DNA of 33,576 bases, taken from an uncultured Bacteroidales bacterium (GTDB lineage: Bacteria > Bacteroidota > Bacteroidia > Bacteroidales > F082). This document shows positions 6,140-14,669 of the stretch, one piece after another; positions within the stretch are counted from its first letter, which is position 1; every line of letters starts with the position of its first letter. The notes beneath the pieces were generated by a model. That model searched no databases. It was not told the DNA's origin and was given only the letters and a program-made list of their open reading frames with translations. The DNA lies in NCBI GenBank assembly GCA_947304185.1, contig CAMZAM010000022.1:1-33576 (forward strand), given 5' to 3'. The position numbers and the translations under genes are program-made.

Positions 6140-8818
6140 TTATTTGTTATATTGATGCCAGAAATCCAGATATTCCTCCACGTTTTTCTCTTGGTAGAAG
6201 ATAGGATAGTTCGACACCGAGATAATTAATACCTTATAGTTTTCAGGATCGATGCCTCCGAAGATGTAATCGGTGAGGAACATCGACGTCTGATAGTCAA
6301 TGGCTCTGTTGACATTTTCAAATTTCTCGATGGTCAGAAGAGCGTCTTCTTTGTTAAGCATCAGGCTCTTGATCTTCAGCTGATCCATACGGAAATTGTT
6401 TTTGTTGAAGTCGCTGATACGAACTTTCAACGGGTTGGTGCGCACCTTCTTATTGGCCACCACCAACACATAATATTCGTCGTTAGGTCTGAAGGTATAA
6501 GGAGACTCTTTCTCCACCACCTGCTCGTCTTTCGGACGCGCACTCTCGATGTTCAGACCGAGGTTGTACATGTCGTTGGCCTTCAGCAGCACATCCAACG
6601 CAAACGGCTTGATGCTACTCTGAGGATATGTCTGAATCAGTCGGAGGAGCGAGTAGGCCATGGAGTCGACGACCTCGACATAACCTAATGAGATAGCGTT
6701 CAGGAACTCGAAGCGTGGCATATAGAGTGTGTCGTCGAGATACTGCTGTCGTGCCTTCTTGACGTTCATCATTACACGTTGGTACTGACCGTTTTGATAA
6801 GCCTCGAAGGTCTTGGCGTAGAGCTGTTCCGCTTCGGCGCCTCTCTCATTTGCCTTGATGAAATACTCAGGATCTAAGATGATCTTAGCCTGATTTGATT
6901 CAGGATATTTCGTCAAGACGAGATTCTTGTATTTGTCAGCATCGGCGTTCTCGTTACGGCTGCTGTGCATCTTATAGAGGTAATACCATGCCGACACCTC
7001 GTTGCTGTTATCAGGATAACGGTCGGTAAGTTCGGTGTAAGCCTCTATCGAGTGCGGATAGTCTTGCAGGTCGTTGTAATAAATGAAACCGAGGTTGTTA
7101 AGTGCCTCTGCAATCTGTTCGTTGGCCTGATCCTTGGCTTTCTGAGTGAAAGGAATCTGTTTCAGATAATACCCGCGATCGAGTGGGGTATACTGCACTG
7201 TGTCTTTCTGAATCTCCAGTGCCTGCAGGTAGTTTGCACGTTCCTCCTCGCTCATGTTGGCGAGTTCTTCTTCAGAAATCTCCTCGAGATTCTCTTCCTG
7301 TTCTTGAATTAGACTCTGTTTGTTGGAGATAAACCAGTAGTCTTCGAGCATACGGTTGCCCCATTTGGCCTTGAACTCGTTCATGCCACGATTTCTGGTT
7401 GCGGTATTGTAGAAATACCAGTTACCTTCGTTAGCATCAGGCATGGTGTTGGTGGGCTCGTTGCCGCCGTTGAGAGCTATTTGTTTCTCTATCTCGCGCT
7501 GTTCTTCCAGTCGGCGCTGTTCTTCTGCATAGTCGGCAATCACCTTGTCGATGATCTCGTTACGGTGAATCGAGTCCATGTCGGCGAGGCGCAGCAAGCT
7601 GTCTTGGGTCTTATACACCGTGAGGTTGCTAACAAGGTCGGTGAGCATGACGGAGAGGTTGAGCAGACTGTCGTATCCTGGATAGGTGCGGTCCATCGTC
7701 ATCACGGCGGTGTCGAAATAAGCCTGACTGAGAATATAGTCGTTGTTGTTGAACAATATGTTAGCGGCGTCGAGTGACGATTTTATCTTCTGTTGGTCGT
7801 TAGAGGTGCTTGCCGCCACTGATTTTCTCAGATATTTCACTCCGTTGTCGACGTTGTTGTTATCCAGTGCCACGTCGGCCATAGCGTAGTAGATGCGGTC
7901 CTTGAAATTGGTGTTCTTGCGGTCCTTGAGCATCTTGTTCAACATCTTCATGATGGTGGCGGTGTCGGCGTCGTAGCAGCGTGCGAGGTTCATGTGAGCC
8001 TCGAAACTCATCTCATAGGACGGATGTTTGCGTATGACGTTTTTATACTGCTCCGTGGCACGAGGCTTGTCGTCTTGTTTCTGGTATATCTGACCGAGGA
8101 TGAACATGGCGCGGCTCTTGTAGTACTTGCCGCGGGTGGTGACGAGGGCGCTACGCAGATATTTCACAGCCTCGTCCTCATTGCCTATGGCGATGTAATA
8201 GTCGGCATAAACGAGGTCGATGTTGGTGCGCACATATTTCGGAATCTTCTCGTCTTCGTTGTCCATTGCCACTAATATCGACTGAAGCATGGCTTCGGCT
8301 TTCTCGTACTGCTTTGTAGCGATGTAAGTCTTTGCTAACCAGAGAGTTGCCGTCCATCTGTCGGCGCTGTTATGGTATTGTGTAGCTGCATAGTCGAAGG
8401 TACGGCGTGCAGGCACATAGTCTTGTTTGTAGAAGTGAGCTTTAGCCATATCGATGAAGGCGTCGTCAATCCAGCGCACATATTCGGTGTTGTTGAAACG
8501 CATCGAGTGTTTCTGAATGCATATGGCGTCCTTCTCGATGGTGCGGTCCATGGCAGCGTATTGTGCCAAAGCGTTTTCTTTGGTGCCGTAGTTGAACACC
8601 GGCAACGTCTTGGTATAGTCGTCCTGAGCTGCCTCGCGGAGCGCTTTTTCGCCGTTTTTCATGCTCTCGTTGCCGTTCCACCACACGTTATAATGACTTG
8701 TCATGTTATGCCATACGCGTCGGTTCCACCTGTTTTTCTTTGTGGAGCATGATGCTAACATGATGACAGTCAACAAGATAGTTAAAACACCGAATATCCT
8801 ATATGATCTATATCTCAT
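6140..8818 (-). CDS. sprE: T9SS-associated TPR lipoprotein, SprE/PorW family
   Basis: The 892-residue protein begins with a lipoprotein signal ending LASC (C24), then the family-typical stretch HNMTSHYNVWWNGNESMKNG. Tetratricopeptide-like helical repeats follow (about 110-400 and 560-800), with a charged coiled region (about 425-445 and 505-540) and the motif NWYFYNTATRNRGMNEF around residue 465. SprE (gliding Flavobacterium) and PorW (Porphyromonas) are outer-membrane lipoproteins needed for type IX secretion; PorW is reported to link to the PorK/L/M/N machinery, whose genes are at 14670-19407. Length and N-terminus fit. It is the first gene of the minus-strand operon. I am confident of family, less of exact orthology. 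Confidence 0.82.
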   Translation of the reverse strand: MRYRSYRIFGVLTILLTVIMLASCSTKKNRWNRRVWHNMTSHYNVWWNGNESMKNGEKALREAAQDDYTKTLPVFNYGTKENALAQYAAMDRTIEKDAICIQKHSMRFNNTEYVRWIDDAFIDMAKAHFYKQDYVPARRTFDYAATQYHNSADRWTATLWLAKTYIATKQYEKAEAMLQSILVAMDNEDEKIPKYVRTNIDLVYADYYIAIGNEDEAVKYLRSALVTTRGKYYKSRAMFILGQIYQKQDDKPRATEQYKNVIRKHPSYEMSFEAHMNLARCYDADTATIMKMLNKMLKDRKNTNFKDRIYYAMADVALDNNNVDNGVKYLRKSVAASTSNDQQKIKSSLDAANILFNNNDYILSQAYFDTAVMTMDRTYPGYDSLLNLSVMLTDLVSNLTVYKTQDSLLRLADMDSIHRNEIIDKVIADYAEEQRRLEEQREIEKQIALNGGNEPTNTMPDANEGNWYFYNTATRNRGMNEFKAKWGNRMLEDYWFISNKQSLIQEQEENLEEISEEELANMSEEERANYLQALEIQKDTVQYTPLDRGYYLKQIPFTQKAKDQANEQIAEALNNLGFIYYNDLQDYPHSIEAYTELTDRYPDNSNEVSAWYYLYKMHSSRNENADADKYKNLVLTKYPESNQAKIILDPEYFIKANERGAEAEQLYAKTFEAYQNGQYQRVMMNVKKARQQYLDDTLYMPRFEFLNAISLGYVEVVDSMAYSLLRLIQTYPQSSIKPFALDVLLKANDMYNLGLNIESARPKDEQVVEKESPYTFRPNDEYYVLVVANKKVRTNPLKVRISDFNKNNFRMDQLKIKSLMLNKEDALLTIEKFENVNRAIDYQTSMFLTDYIFGGIDPENYKVLIISVSNYPIFYQEKNVEEYLDFWHQYNK

Positions 8819-8846
8819 TTCTTCCTTTGCCTAATATCCGAAACTG

Positions 8847-8854
8847 CAAAAATA
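8847..8854 (-). promoter_or_regulatory. Promoter -7 box for the sprE operon
   Basis: TATTTTTG on the minus strand matches TAnnTTTG exactly, about 30 bases before the sprE ATG. No good -33 at 19-21 bases is seen. Confidence 0.6.
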
Positions 8855-8962
8855 ACAAATTCGTTCGTATAACGGGCTTTTTTTCAAAAAAATTATATAT
8901 ATATGCAATAATTTGACAAATTTTTTGTATTTTTACAAGCTGAATAAAAGGCTATTTTTTGA

Positions 8963-10681
8963 ATGGAAAATTTTATTGTATCGGCACGAAAATACAGGCC
9001 TTCGACTTTTGACAGCGTCGTGGGTCAGCAGGCCATCACCTCGACATTGCAGAATGCCATACGCACCAACACCTTGGCGCAGGCGTTCCTGTTCTGCGGT
9101 CCGCGTGGCGTGGGTAAGACGACATGCGCCCGTATTATGGCGAAGACCATCAACTGTCTGAATCCTACCGAGGACATGGAGGCGTGCAACGAATGCGAGT
9201 CATGCGTGAGTTTCAACAACAACGCGTCGTTCAACATCTTTGAACTCGACGCGGCTTCCAACAGCGGCGTTGACGACATCCGCGCGCTCATCGACCAGGT
9301 GAGGATACCGCCTCAGATCGGAAAATATAAGGTGTATATCATCGACGAGGTTCACATGCTGTCGAGTTCGGCGTTCAATGCCTTCCTCAAGACCCTCGAG
9401 GAGCCGCCGGCGTATGCCAAATTCATACTTGCCACGACGGAGAAGCACAAGATCCTGCCGACAATCCTGTCACGATGCCAAATCTTTGATTTTAAACGTA
9501 TTACGGTTGAAGATATCACCAAACATCTGCAAAATATCGCCGCCAAGGAAGGCGTGACGGCAGAGGAGGAGGCACTTAACATCATCGCCCAGAAAGCCGA
9601 CGGCGCACTGCGCGACGCGCTGTCGATTTTCGACCAGATGGTGAGCTTCTCAGGCAATAACATCACCTATAAAGATGTCATCAACAACCTCAACGTGCTT
9701 GACTATGAGTATTACTTCGGCATGGTGGAGAACATCCTCGCCAACGACATCAACTCGGTGTTGCTGCTGCTTAATGAGGTTGTCAACAAAGGCTTCGACC
9801 CGCAGAACTTCATCCAGGGCATGGCGAACCATCTGAGGAACTTGCTGTTAGGCAAGGACCAGCGCGTCATCGACCTGATGGAGGTCAGCAATCAGCTGAA
9901 GGCCCGTTACGCCAAGCAGGCTGAGCGCTGCAGCACGGAGTTCCTGCTTAAGGCATTGGATATCGCTAACGAATGCGACATCAACTTCAGAAGCGCCAAC
10001 AACAAACGGTTACACCTGGAGATCGCATTGTTGAAGATGGTGCCGCAGCAATTTGTGCAACCAGTACAACCAGTGCAACAGCCTATTCAACAGGTACAAC
10101 AACCGGTTCAGGCAGCACCAGTTAAACAACAGGAGACCCATTCAAATAATGTTACATCGCAGACTGTAGAGACTCCGCGTGCTGTGTCTGAGCCTGAAAA
10201 ACCGGCGGCACCGACAACGCCGACACCAGTCCAGCGAGTGAAACGAGCTGGAACGATCTCGATATTGGACGAGGAAACGAAGAAAAAAGCCGAAGAGGCT
10301 CCAATGGAGGCGAAAAACAACCCTTTTACGCAGGAGATGCTGGTCGAGGCGTGGAAGAAGTTCGGTGAGACACGTAAAAACAAGTCGCCGAATTTCGTGG
10401 CCGGCATCTGCAAATACGAACCCACGCTGAAAGACGGTTTAGAGGTACATTATCAGATTGATAACATATTAGTTATTAAAGATATAGACAATATGTCGGC
10501 GTTGCACGATTTCCTGGCAAAGGAACTCGACAACAACCAGTTTAAGATGGTGCACCACATCGTCGAAAAGCCGAAGGAAGAGGTGGCTTACACCGACCGC
10601 AGCCGCTTCGAGAAGATGGCGGAGATAAACCCTAACGTGTTGACCTTGAAGAAAGGCCTCGGACTTAACATCGATATATGA
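8963..10681 (+). CDS. dnaX: DNA polymerase III subunit gamma/tau
   Basis: The 572-residue protein starts MENFIVSARKYRPSTFDSVVGQ. It has Walker A GPRGVGKT (46-53), a four-cysteine zinc module (C65, C75, C78, C81), the Walker B region IIDEVHML and the sensor LSRCQIFDF. It is the AAA+ clamp-loader motor of the replicative polymerase. After about residue 365 comes a glutamine/proline/valine-rich linker (repeats of VQP and VQQ, about 366-392), then a tau-like C-terminal domain (about 450-570). A run of six A at the linker/domain boundary (10279-10284) is the only candidate frameshift site. Its stop overlaps the next ATG (ATGA, 10678-10681). Confidence 0.96.
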   Translation: MENFIVSARKYRPSTFDSVVGQQAITSTLQNAIRTNTLAQAFLFCGPRGVGKTTCARIMAKTINCLNPTEDMEACNECESCVSFNNNASFNIFELDAASNSGVDDIRALIDQVRIPPQIGKYKVYIIDEVHMLSSSAFNAFLKTLEEPPAYAKFILATTEKHKILPTILSRCQIFDFKRITVEDITKHLQNIAAKEGVTAEEEALNIIAQKADGALRDALSIFDQMVSFSGNNITYKDVINNLNVLDYEYYFGMVENILANDINSVLLLLNEVVNKGFDPQNFIQGMANHLRNLLLGKDQRVIDLMEVSNQLKARYAKQAERCSTEFLLKALDIANECDINFRSANNKRLHLEIALLKMVPQQFVQPVQPVQQPIQQVQQPVQAAPVKQQETHSNNVTSQTVETPRAVSEPEKPAAPTTPTPVQRVKRAGTISILDEETKKKAEEAPMEAKNNPFTQEMLVEAWKKFGETRKNKSPNFVAGICKYEPTLKDGLEVHYQIDNILVIKDIDNMSALHDFLAKELDNNQFKMVHHIVEKPKEEVAYTDRSRFEKMAEINPNVLTLKKGLGLNIDI

Positions 10682-11235
10682 GTTTTAAGAAATGGTTCGG
10701 TCGTAACTACCTCAAAATGAGAGGTTTCACCTTCGTAGGACAGTTTCCTGAAGGTGTGAAAAAGAGCATCATCATTGAGGCGCCGCACACCTGCATTGAA
10801 GACTTCGTGATAGGCCGCTGTTTCTTCTGGATGGAAGACCGTAAAGTGAAGTTTCTTGTAAAGAAAGAGTTCTTTGAAAACCCCATATTACGTTGGGGCT
10901 TACGAAGGATGGGTGGTATCCCCGTCGACCGTAGCCGTGGCAACAATATGGTGGCAAAGACTGCCGTGGTCTTCCGTCGGTACGACGAGATACACATAGT
11001 CATCACACCTGAAGGCACCCGCAAACGTGTCGAGCGATGGAAACGCGGATTCTATTACATCGCTGAGCTGGCTAAGGTGCCTGTCGTTCTTGCGTTTATC
11101 GACTTCAAGACGAAACGTTGCGGATACGGACCGACGTTCACGCCGAGCGGCGACTTCGAAAAAGACTGGCCGATGATTGAGGATTTCTATCGCGGCATGC
11201 AGGGCAAGACACCGGGAAGGTTCAATTTGGAATGA
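10678..11235 (+). CDS. PlsC-like lysophospholipid acyltransferase
   Basis: The 185-residue protein carries the acyltransferase HX4D motif as H37-TCIE-D42, a GGIPVDRS block (79-86) and the phosphate-binding PEGTR (111-115), followed by WKRGFYYIA. This is the glycerolipid acyltransferase fold, which moves an acyl chain to lysophosphatidate or a related acceptor at the inner membrane. It is shorter than many PlsC proteins and lacks a clear N-terminal membrane anchor, like a small subfamily found in Bacteroidota. Acceptor specificity cannot be told. It overlaps dnaX by 4 bases and is followed 8 bases later by an M23 peptidase. Confidence 0.88.
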   Translation: MSFKKWFGRNYLKMRGFTFVGQFPEGVKKSIIIEAPHTCIEDFVIGRCFFWMEDRKVKFLVKKEFFENPILRWGLRRMGGIPVDRSRGNNMVAKTAVVFRRYDEIHIVITPEGTRKRVERWKRGFYYIAELAKVPVVLAFIDFKTKRCGYGPTFTPSGDFEKDWPMIEDFYRGMQGKTPGRFNLE

Positions 11236-11243
11236 TTTGAAAG

Positions 11244-12017
11244 ATGAAGAGCAATTGGTTTAAAAATTTCAAAAGTAAGTTTAAAATCGTCATCATACAC
11301 CCCGACACGTATGAGGAAAAAGGCGGTTTTAACATGAGTAAGATGAAAATCACAAACATGATTATCATCTACTCGTTGATACTTATAACAGTAACGACAT
11401 GTCTGATATTTTTCACCTCGTTGCGTGAGTTCATCCCCGGCTACACCGACGCCACCCTCGATCGACGCGTCTACAGCATGGAACGTCGTGCCGACTCCAT
11501 CGAAGAGGTGTTTCGTCAGAAAGACCAATATATCGAGAATATGCGGCGTATCATTGGCGATGATGACAATATCAACGGTGAAAAGATAATCACGCCACTC
11601 AATATTGGCGACCCTTATCTTGCTAAAAAGAATTTCGAGATGCCGATGTTTTTCGTTCCCGTCAATGGGATGGTGACTAACCGATTCAACCGTAACAACA
11701 AGCATTTCGGTGTCGATGTGGTTGCTGGTATTGATGCCATGATCAAGGCCACCGCCGACGGCACCGTCATCTTCTCGGATTGGAGCTCTGAAGGAGGTTA
11801 TGTTATTGGCATTCAACATGATAGCAATATTGTGTCGGTCTACAAACACAATGCTTCTGTGATGTGTCGCGAAGGCGATATTGTGAGAGCCGGTGACGCC
11901 ATAGCGGTGCTCGGCGGCGGTGGCAGCACGTCGACAGGTCCGCACCTTCACTTCGAGTTATGGTTCAAAGGCATGCCCCTCAACCCTGAAGATTACATCT
12001 CTTTTGAAGGAAAATAA
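11244..12017 (+). CDS. M23 family (LytM-type) metallopeptidase
   Basis: The 257-residue protein has a short cytoplasmic N-terminus with the phrase VIIHPDTYEEKGGF, one membrane anchor (about 37-58), a charged coiled stretch (about 72-103) and a C-terminal M23 domain. Zinc ligands H154 and D158 (KHFGVD) and H236 in GPHLHFEL, together with H202 and H234, are all present, so it is predicted active on peptidoglycan cross-bridges. It is membrane-anchored facing the periplasm. Its stop is followed by a 76-base gap with the rseP promoter. M23 proteins commonly partner bactofilins; the bactofilin gene is on the opposite strand nearby. Confidence 0.93.
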   Translation: MKSNWFKNFKSKFKIVIIHPDTYEEKGGFNMSKMKITNMIIIYSLILITVTTCLIFFTSLREFIPGYTDATLDRRVYSMERRADSIEEVFRQKDQYIENMRRIIGDDDNINGEKIITPLNIGDPYLAKKNFEMPMFFVPVNGMVTNRFNRNNKHFGVDVVAGIDAMIKATADGTVIFSDWSSEGGYVIGIQHDSNIVSVYKHNASVMCREGDIVRAGDAIAVLGGGGSTSTGPHLHFELWFKGMPLNPEDYISFEGK

Positions 12018-12048
12018 AATTTTCTGACCTTAATACCATTATTTTTCG

Positions 12049-12056
12049 TATTTTTG
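12049..12056 (+). promoter_or_regulatory. Promoter -7 box for rseP
   Basis: TATTTTTG, an exact TAnnTTTG match, lies 38 bases before the rseP ATG in the gap after the M23 gene. The upstream TTCTG around 12022-12026 is a weak -33. Confidence 0.6.
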
Positions 12057-12093
12057 CACTTTTAAATTTTTATTAAAAGAAATTAATGCGAAA

Positions 12094-13563
12094 ATGACGG
12101 TTTTGATAAAAATCATACAGCTTATTTTAGCCCTCTCAATTCTCGTAATCATCCATGAATTCGGGCATTTCATAGCATCACGCATATTTGGGGTGAGAGT
12201 TGAGAAGTTTTATATGTTTTTCGATTGGAAATTCTCGATTTTCAGATGTAAAAAGGTCAACGGGAAGTGGAAATTCAAGTTTTTCTGCAAAAATGAGCCT
12301 GAGAAATTCATTACCCACGAGCGTATCGACCCCGTCACGAAGAAAAAAGAGTATACATACGAGAAGATAGACATCAACACTCTTCCGGAAGACGACTGGC
12401 GTCGTGACGAAAGTTCTACCGAGTTCGGTTTGGGATGGGTGCCGCTTGGCGGTTACTGCAAGATTGCGGGCATGATTGACGAGTCGATGGACGAGGCGCA
12501 GATGGCGCAGGAGCCACAGCCGTGGGAATTCCGCACCAAGCCGGCATGGCAGCGTCTTATCATCATGATCGGCGGCGTGTTTATGAACGTCGTCCTGGCA
12601 TTTTTGATTTACATCGGACTCATCGCGAGCTACGGCGAACAATATATCTCCACAGCCGAAGTCAACAAATACGGCATCACTGTCGACAGTCTGGGTTATA
12701 ACCTCGGTCTGCGCGACGGCGATAAAATCCTCAACGTCGACGGTCAATATGTCGAGGACTTCAGTCAGATTCCGATGCTTTTGCTTCTTGAAGACACGAA
12801 ATACATCGACGTGGAGCGTGACGGTGACAGCATGCGTGTGGAGCTTCCTGATGACGCTGTGAATCAGATGATAAAGGCACGCACCACCTTCTTCAGCATG
12901 AGGATGCCTTTCGTGATCGGTGGCTTTGCCAATGGCTCGTATGCCGAGAAGGCAGGCATGCTCGAAGGCGACCAGATCATAGGCATCAATGAGGTGGCGA
13001 CGCCATATTTCCAGGATTTCAAGAATGTTATAGGCGATTATCGCAATCAGGATGTGGCGATGCTCATTGTTCGCGACAGCGACACCATCACCGCTACGGT
13101 GCATGTGGGTGGCGACGCCACGATAGGAGTGTATGCCGCACAGATGCTGGAGGTCTCGACGAAAGAATACACCTTCTGGCAGTCGATACCACGAGGCTTC
13201 AAGAAGACCGGCAAGGAACTCAGCGACTACTGGAAACAGCTGAAACTCATAGTGAAGCCGAGCACTGGCGCATACGAGAGCCTAGGCGGCTTCATCGCCA
13301 TCGGAAGCATCTTCCCCGACAGCTTCATCTGGGAGCAGTTCTGGCGTATGACGGCATTCTTGAGCATCATCCTCGCGGTGATGAACATATTGCCGATACC
13401 GGGTCTCGACGGTGGTCACGTGCTGTTCCTCATCTGGGAAGTGGTGACAGGCCGCAAGCCGAGCGACAAATTCCTCGAAAGAGCCACGACGATAGGATTC
13501 ATATTCCTTCTCATCTTGCTGATTTACGCTAACGGCAACGATATCATCAGGCTTTTCCGATGA
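12094..13563 (+). CDS. rseP: RIP metalloprotease RseP (site-2 protease, M50)
   Basis: The 489-residue protein has the zinc site H21-EFG-H25 in the first membrane helix (LVIIHEFGHFIASRIFG) and the third-ligand motif NILPIPGLDGGH near the C-terminus, with further helices (about 155-175, 420-445, 465-485). Two PDZ-like regions lie between (about 185-260 and 270-345). A lysine-rich insertion of about 60 residues after the first helix (CKKVNGKWKFKFF onward) is usual in Bacteroidota homologues. It performs intramembrane cleavage of anti-sigma factors or signal peptides. No sigma/anti-sigma pair is adjacent, so the substrate is unknown. It has its own promoter. Confidence 0.95.
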   Translation: MTVLIKIIQLILALSILVIIHEFGHFIASRIFGVRVEKFYMFFDWKFSIFRCKKVNGKWKFKFFCKNEPEKFITHERIDPVTKKKEYTYEKIDINTLPEDDWRRDESSTEFGLGWVPLGGYCKIAGMIDESMDEAQMAQEPQPWEFRTKPAWQRLIIMIGGVFMNVVLAFLIYIGLIASYGEQYISTAEVNKYGITVDSLGYNLGLRDGDKILNVDGQYVEDFSQIPMLLLLEDTKYIDVERDGDSMRVELPDDAVNQMIKARTTFFSMRMPFVIGGFANGSYAEKAGMLEGDQIIGINEVATPYFQDFKNVIGDYRNQDVAMLIVRDSDTITATVHVGGDATIGVYAAQMLEVSTKEYTFWQSIPRGFKKTGKELSDYWKQLKLIVKPSTGAYESLGGFIAIGSIFPDSFIWEQFWRMTAFLSIILAVMNILPIPGLDGGHVLFLIWEVVTGRKPSDKFLERATTIGFIFLLILLIYANGNDIIRLFR

Positions 13564-13617
13564 CAATTATTAATAAGGTGATGCAATAAATTGATAAACA
13601 AGGCGTTATAATAGTCA

Positions 13618-14577
13618 ATGCATAAGTTGAAATACATATCGTTTTTAGTGATTAACATATTGGCAATCAATGTGTTAAGGGCACAGCAGGCGCCTATGTT
13701 CACTTATTACGAAAATTCTTATGCAGTGATCAATCCGGGTTATTACGGATTGAGTGAGGGCGTCAATGCGATGGGTATCTATCGTAACCAGTGGACAGGC
13801 TTTAAGGACGATTTCACTGGCGAGGTGGTGTCGCCAGTCACGTTTTTGGCTTCTGCCGACATGCCGATAAAAGTGTTGGGTGGCGGTATCGGTCTCTCGT
13901 TTATGAAGGACGCTCTTGGTTTTGAAGATAATATAGCGTTGAATATCGGTTATTCGTACCATCTCGACCTCGGTCCGGGTACTTTGGGTATCGGTCTGGC
14001 GCTGAGTTTGGACAACCGCACCGTCGATTTCGGCAAGGCTCATCCGCTGAATAACAACGACCCTGTCATCCCGACGAAGGAACAAAGTGACATGCTTCTC
14101 GATTTTAATTTCGGATTATTTTACACTGTTCCTGAGACGTTTTACGTTTCGTTGTCGACGACGAGTCTGCTTGAGAGAAAAGGCAAGGCGCTGGAAGGTA
14201 AATCGTCGTCAAGTGCAAGTTTTGTTGGTGATCGCACGTTTTATCTTGCAGCGGGATATGAGTATCAGTTCTTTGATCCGAGGTTCAAATTGAACCCTTC
14301 GATGATGATACTCAGCGACATTGCCTCGACACAATTTAACATCGGAGCGCGTCTTTGGTACAATAATAAGATAGGTTTCGGCGTTAACTATAGACATCGC
14401 GAGTCGGTAGACCTCTTGGTCGGCTTTACGATCAAGAAGATACAGATCAATTATGCGTATGATATCAACACTATGGGGCTGAAGTTACACGGTTCGCACG
14501 AGGTTTCGATAAGTTACAACTTCAAGCTTGATTTGGATAAACAGCCTCGTATCTATAAGAGTATCAGATACTTATAG
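13618..14577 (+). CDS. porP: T9SS outer-membrane protein, PorP/SprF family
   Basis: The 319-residue protein has a signal peptide ending near LRAQQAP and the family N-terminus FTYYENSYAVINPGYYGLSEGVNAMGIYRNQWTGF. Alternating beta-strand segments to the C-terminus (VSISYNFKLDL) predict an outer-membrane barrel. PorP/SprF proteins sit in the outer membrane beside the PorK-PorN ring or help export specific adhesins. This copy is directly upstream of gldKLMN, the position of PorP in Porphyromonas, which supports the core role over one of the many SprF paralogues. It follows rseP by 54 bases with no clear promoter in the gap. Confidence 0.9.
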   Translation: MHKLKYISFLVINILAINVLRAQQAPMFTYYENSYAVINPGYYGLSEGVNAMGIYRNQWTGFKDDFTGEVVSPVTFLASADMPIKVLGGGIGLSFMKDALGFEDNIALNIGYSYHLDLGPGTLGIGLALSLDNRTVDFGKAHPLNNNDPVIPTKEQSDMLLDFNFGLFYTVPETFYVSLSTTSLLERKGKALEGKSSSSASFVGDRTFYLAAGYEYQFFDPRFKLNPSMMILSDIASTQFNIGARLWYNNKIGFGVNYRHRESVDLLVGFTIKKIQINYAYDINTMGLKLHGSHEVSISYNFKLDLDKQPRIYKSIRYL

Positions 14578-14639
14578 AAATTGTTGATAAAAAAATGGCG
14601 AAGTTGAAATGTTTTTGTCGTGAATTAAGAAAAATAATA

Positions 14640-14647
14640 TACTTTTG
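14640..14647 (+). promoter_or_regulatory. Promoter -7 box for gldKLMN
   Basis: TACTTTTG matches TAnnTTTG exactly, 22 bases before the gldK ATG. TTTG at 14614-14617 lies 22 bases upstream as a near-consensus -33. It would let gldKLMN be expressed separately from porP. Confidence 0.65.
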
Positions 14648-14669
14648 GACACTTTTTTAAAAAGGAAAT

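Noticed and set aside
10020..10140. Glutamine/valine/proline repeats in dnaX as a possible tandem-repeat expansion of interest.
   Set aside because: Such disordered linkers between the clamp-loader and tau domains are common; the repeats are degenerate.
10270..10300. Run of six A with an upstream GAGGA in dnaX, as a programmed frameshift producing a short gamma form.
   Set aside because: The codons read AAG AAA AAA GCC, not the A AAA AAG register, no clear downstream stem was found, and Bacteroidota make little use of Shine-Dalgarno-like stimulators. The -1 frame would stop after about 25 codons, so it remains possible but unsupported.
12178..13104. Long histidine- and valine-rich open frame antisense to rseP (and similar long antisense frames at 7994-8275, 11187-11951 and 23934-24620).
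   Set aside because: They are mirror frames of strongly conserved genes and show the biased composition expected of antisense frames.
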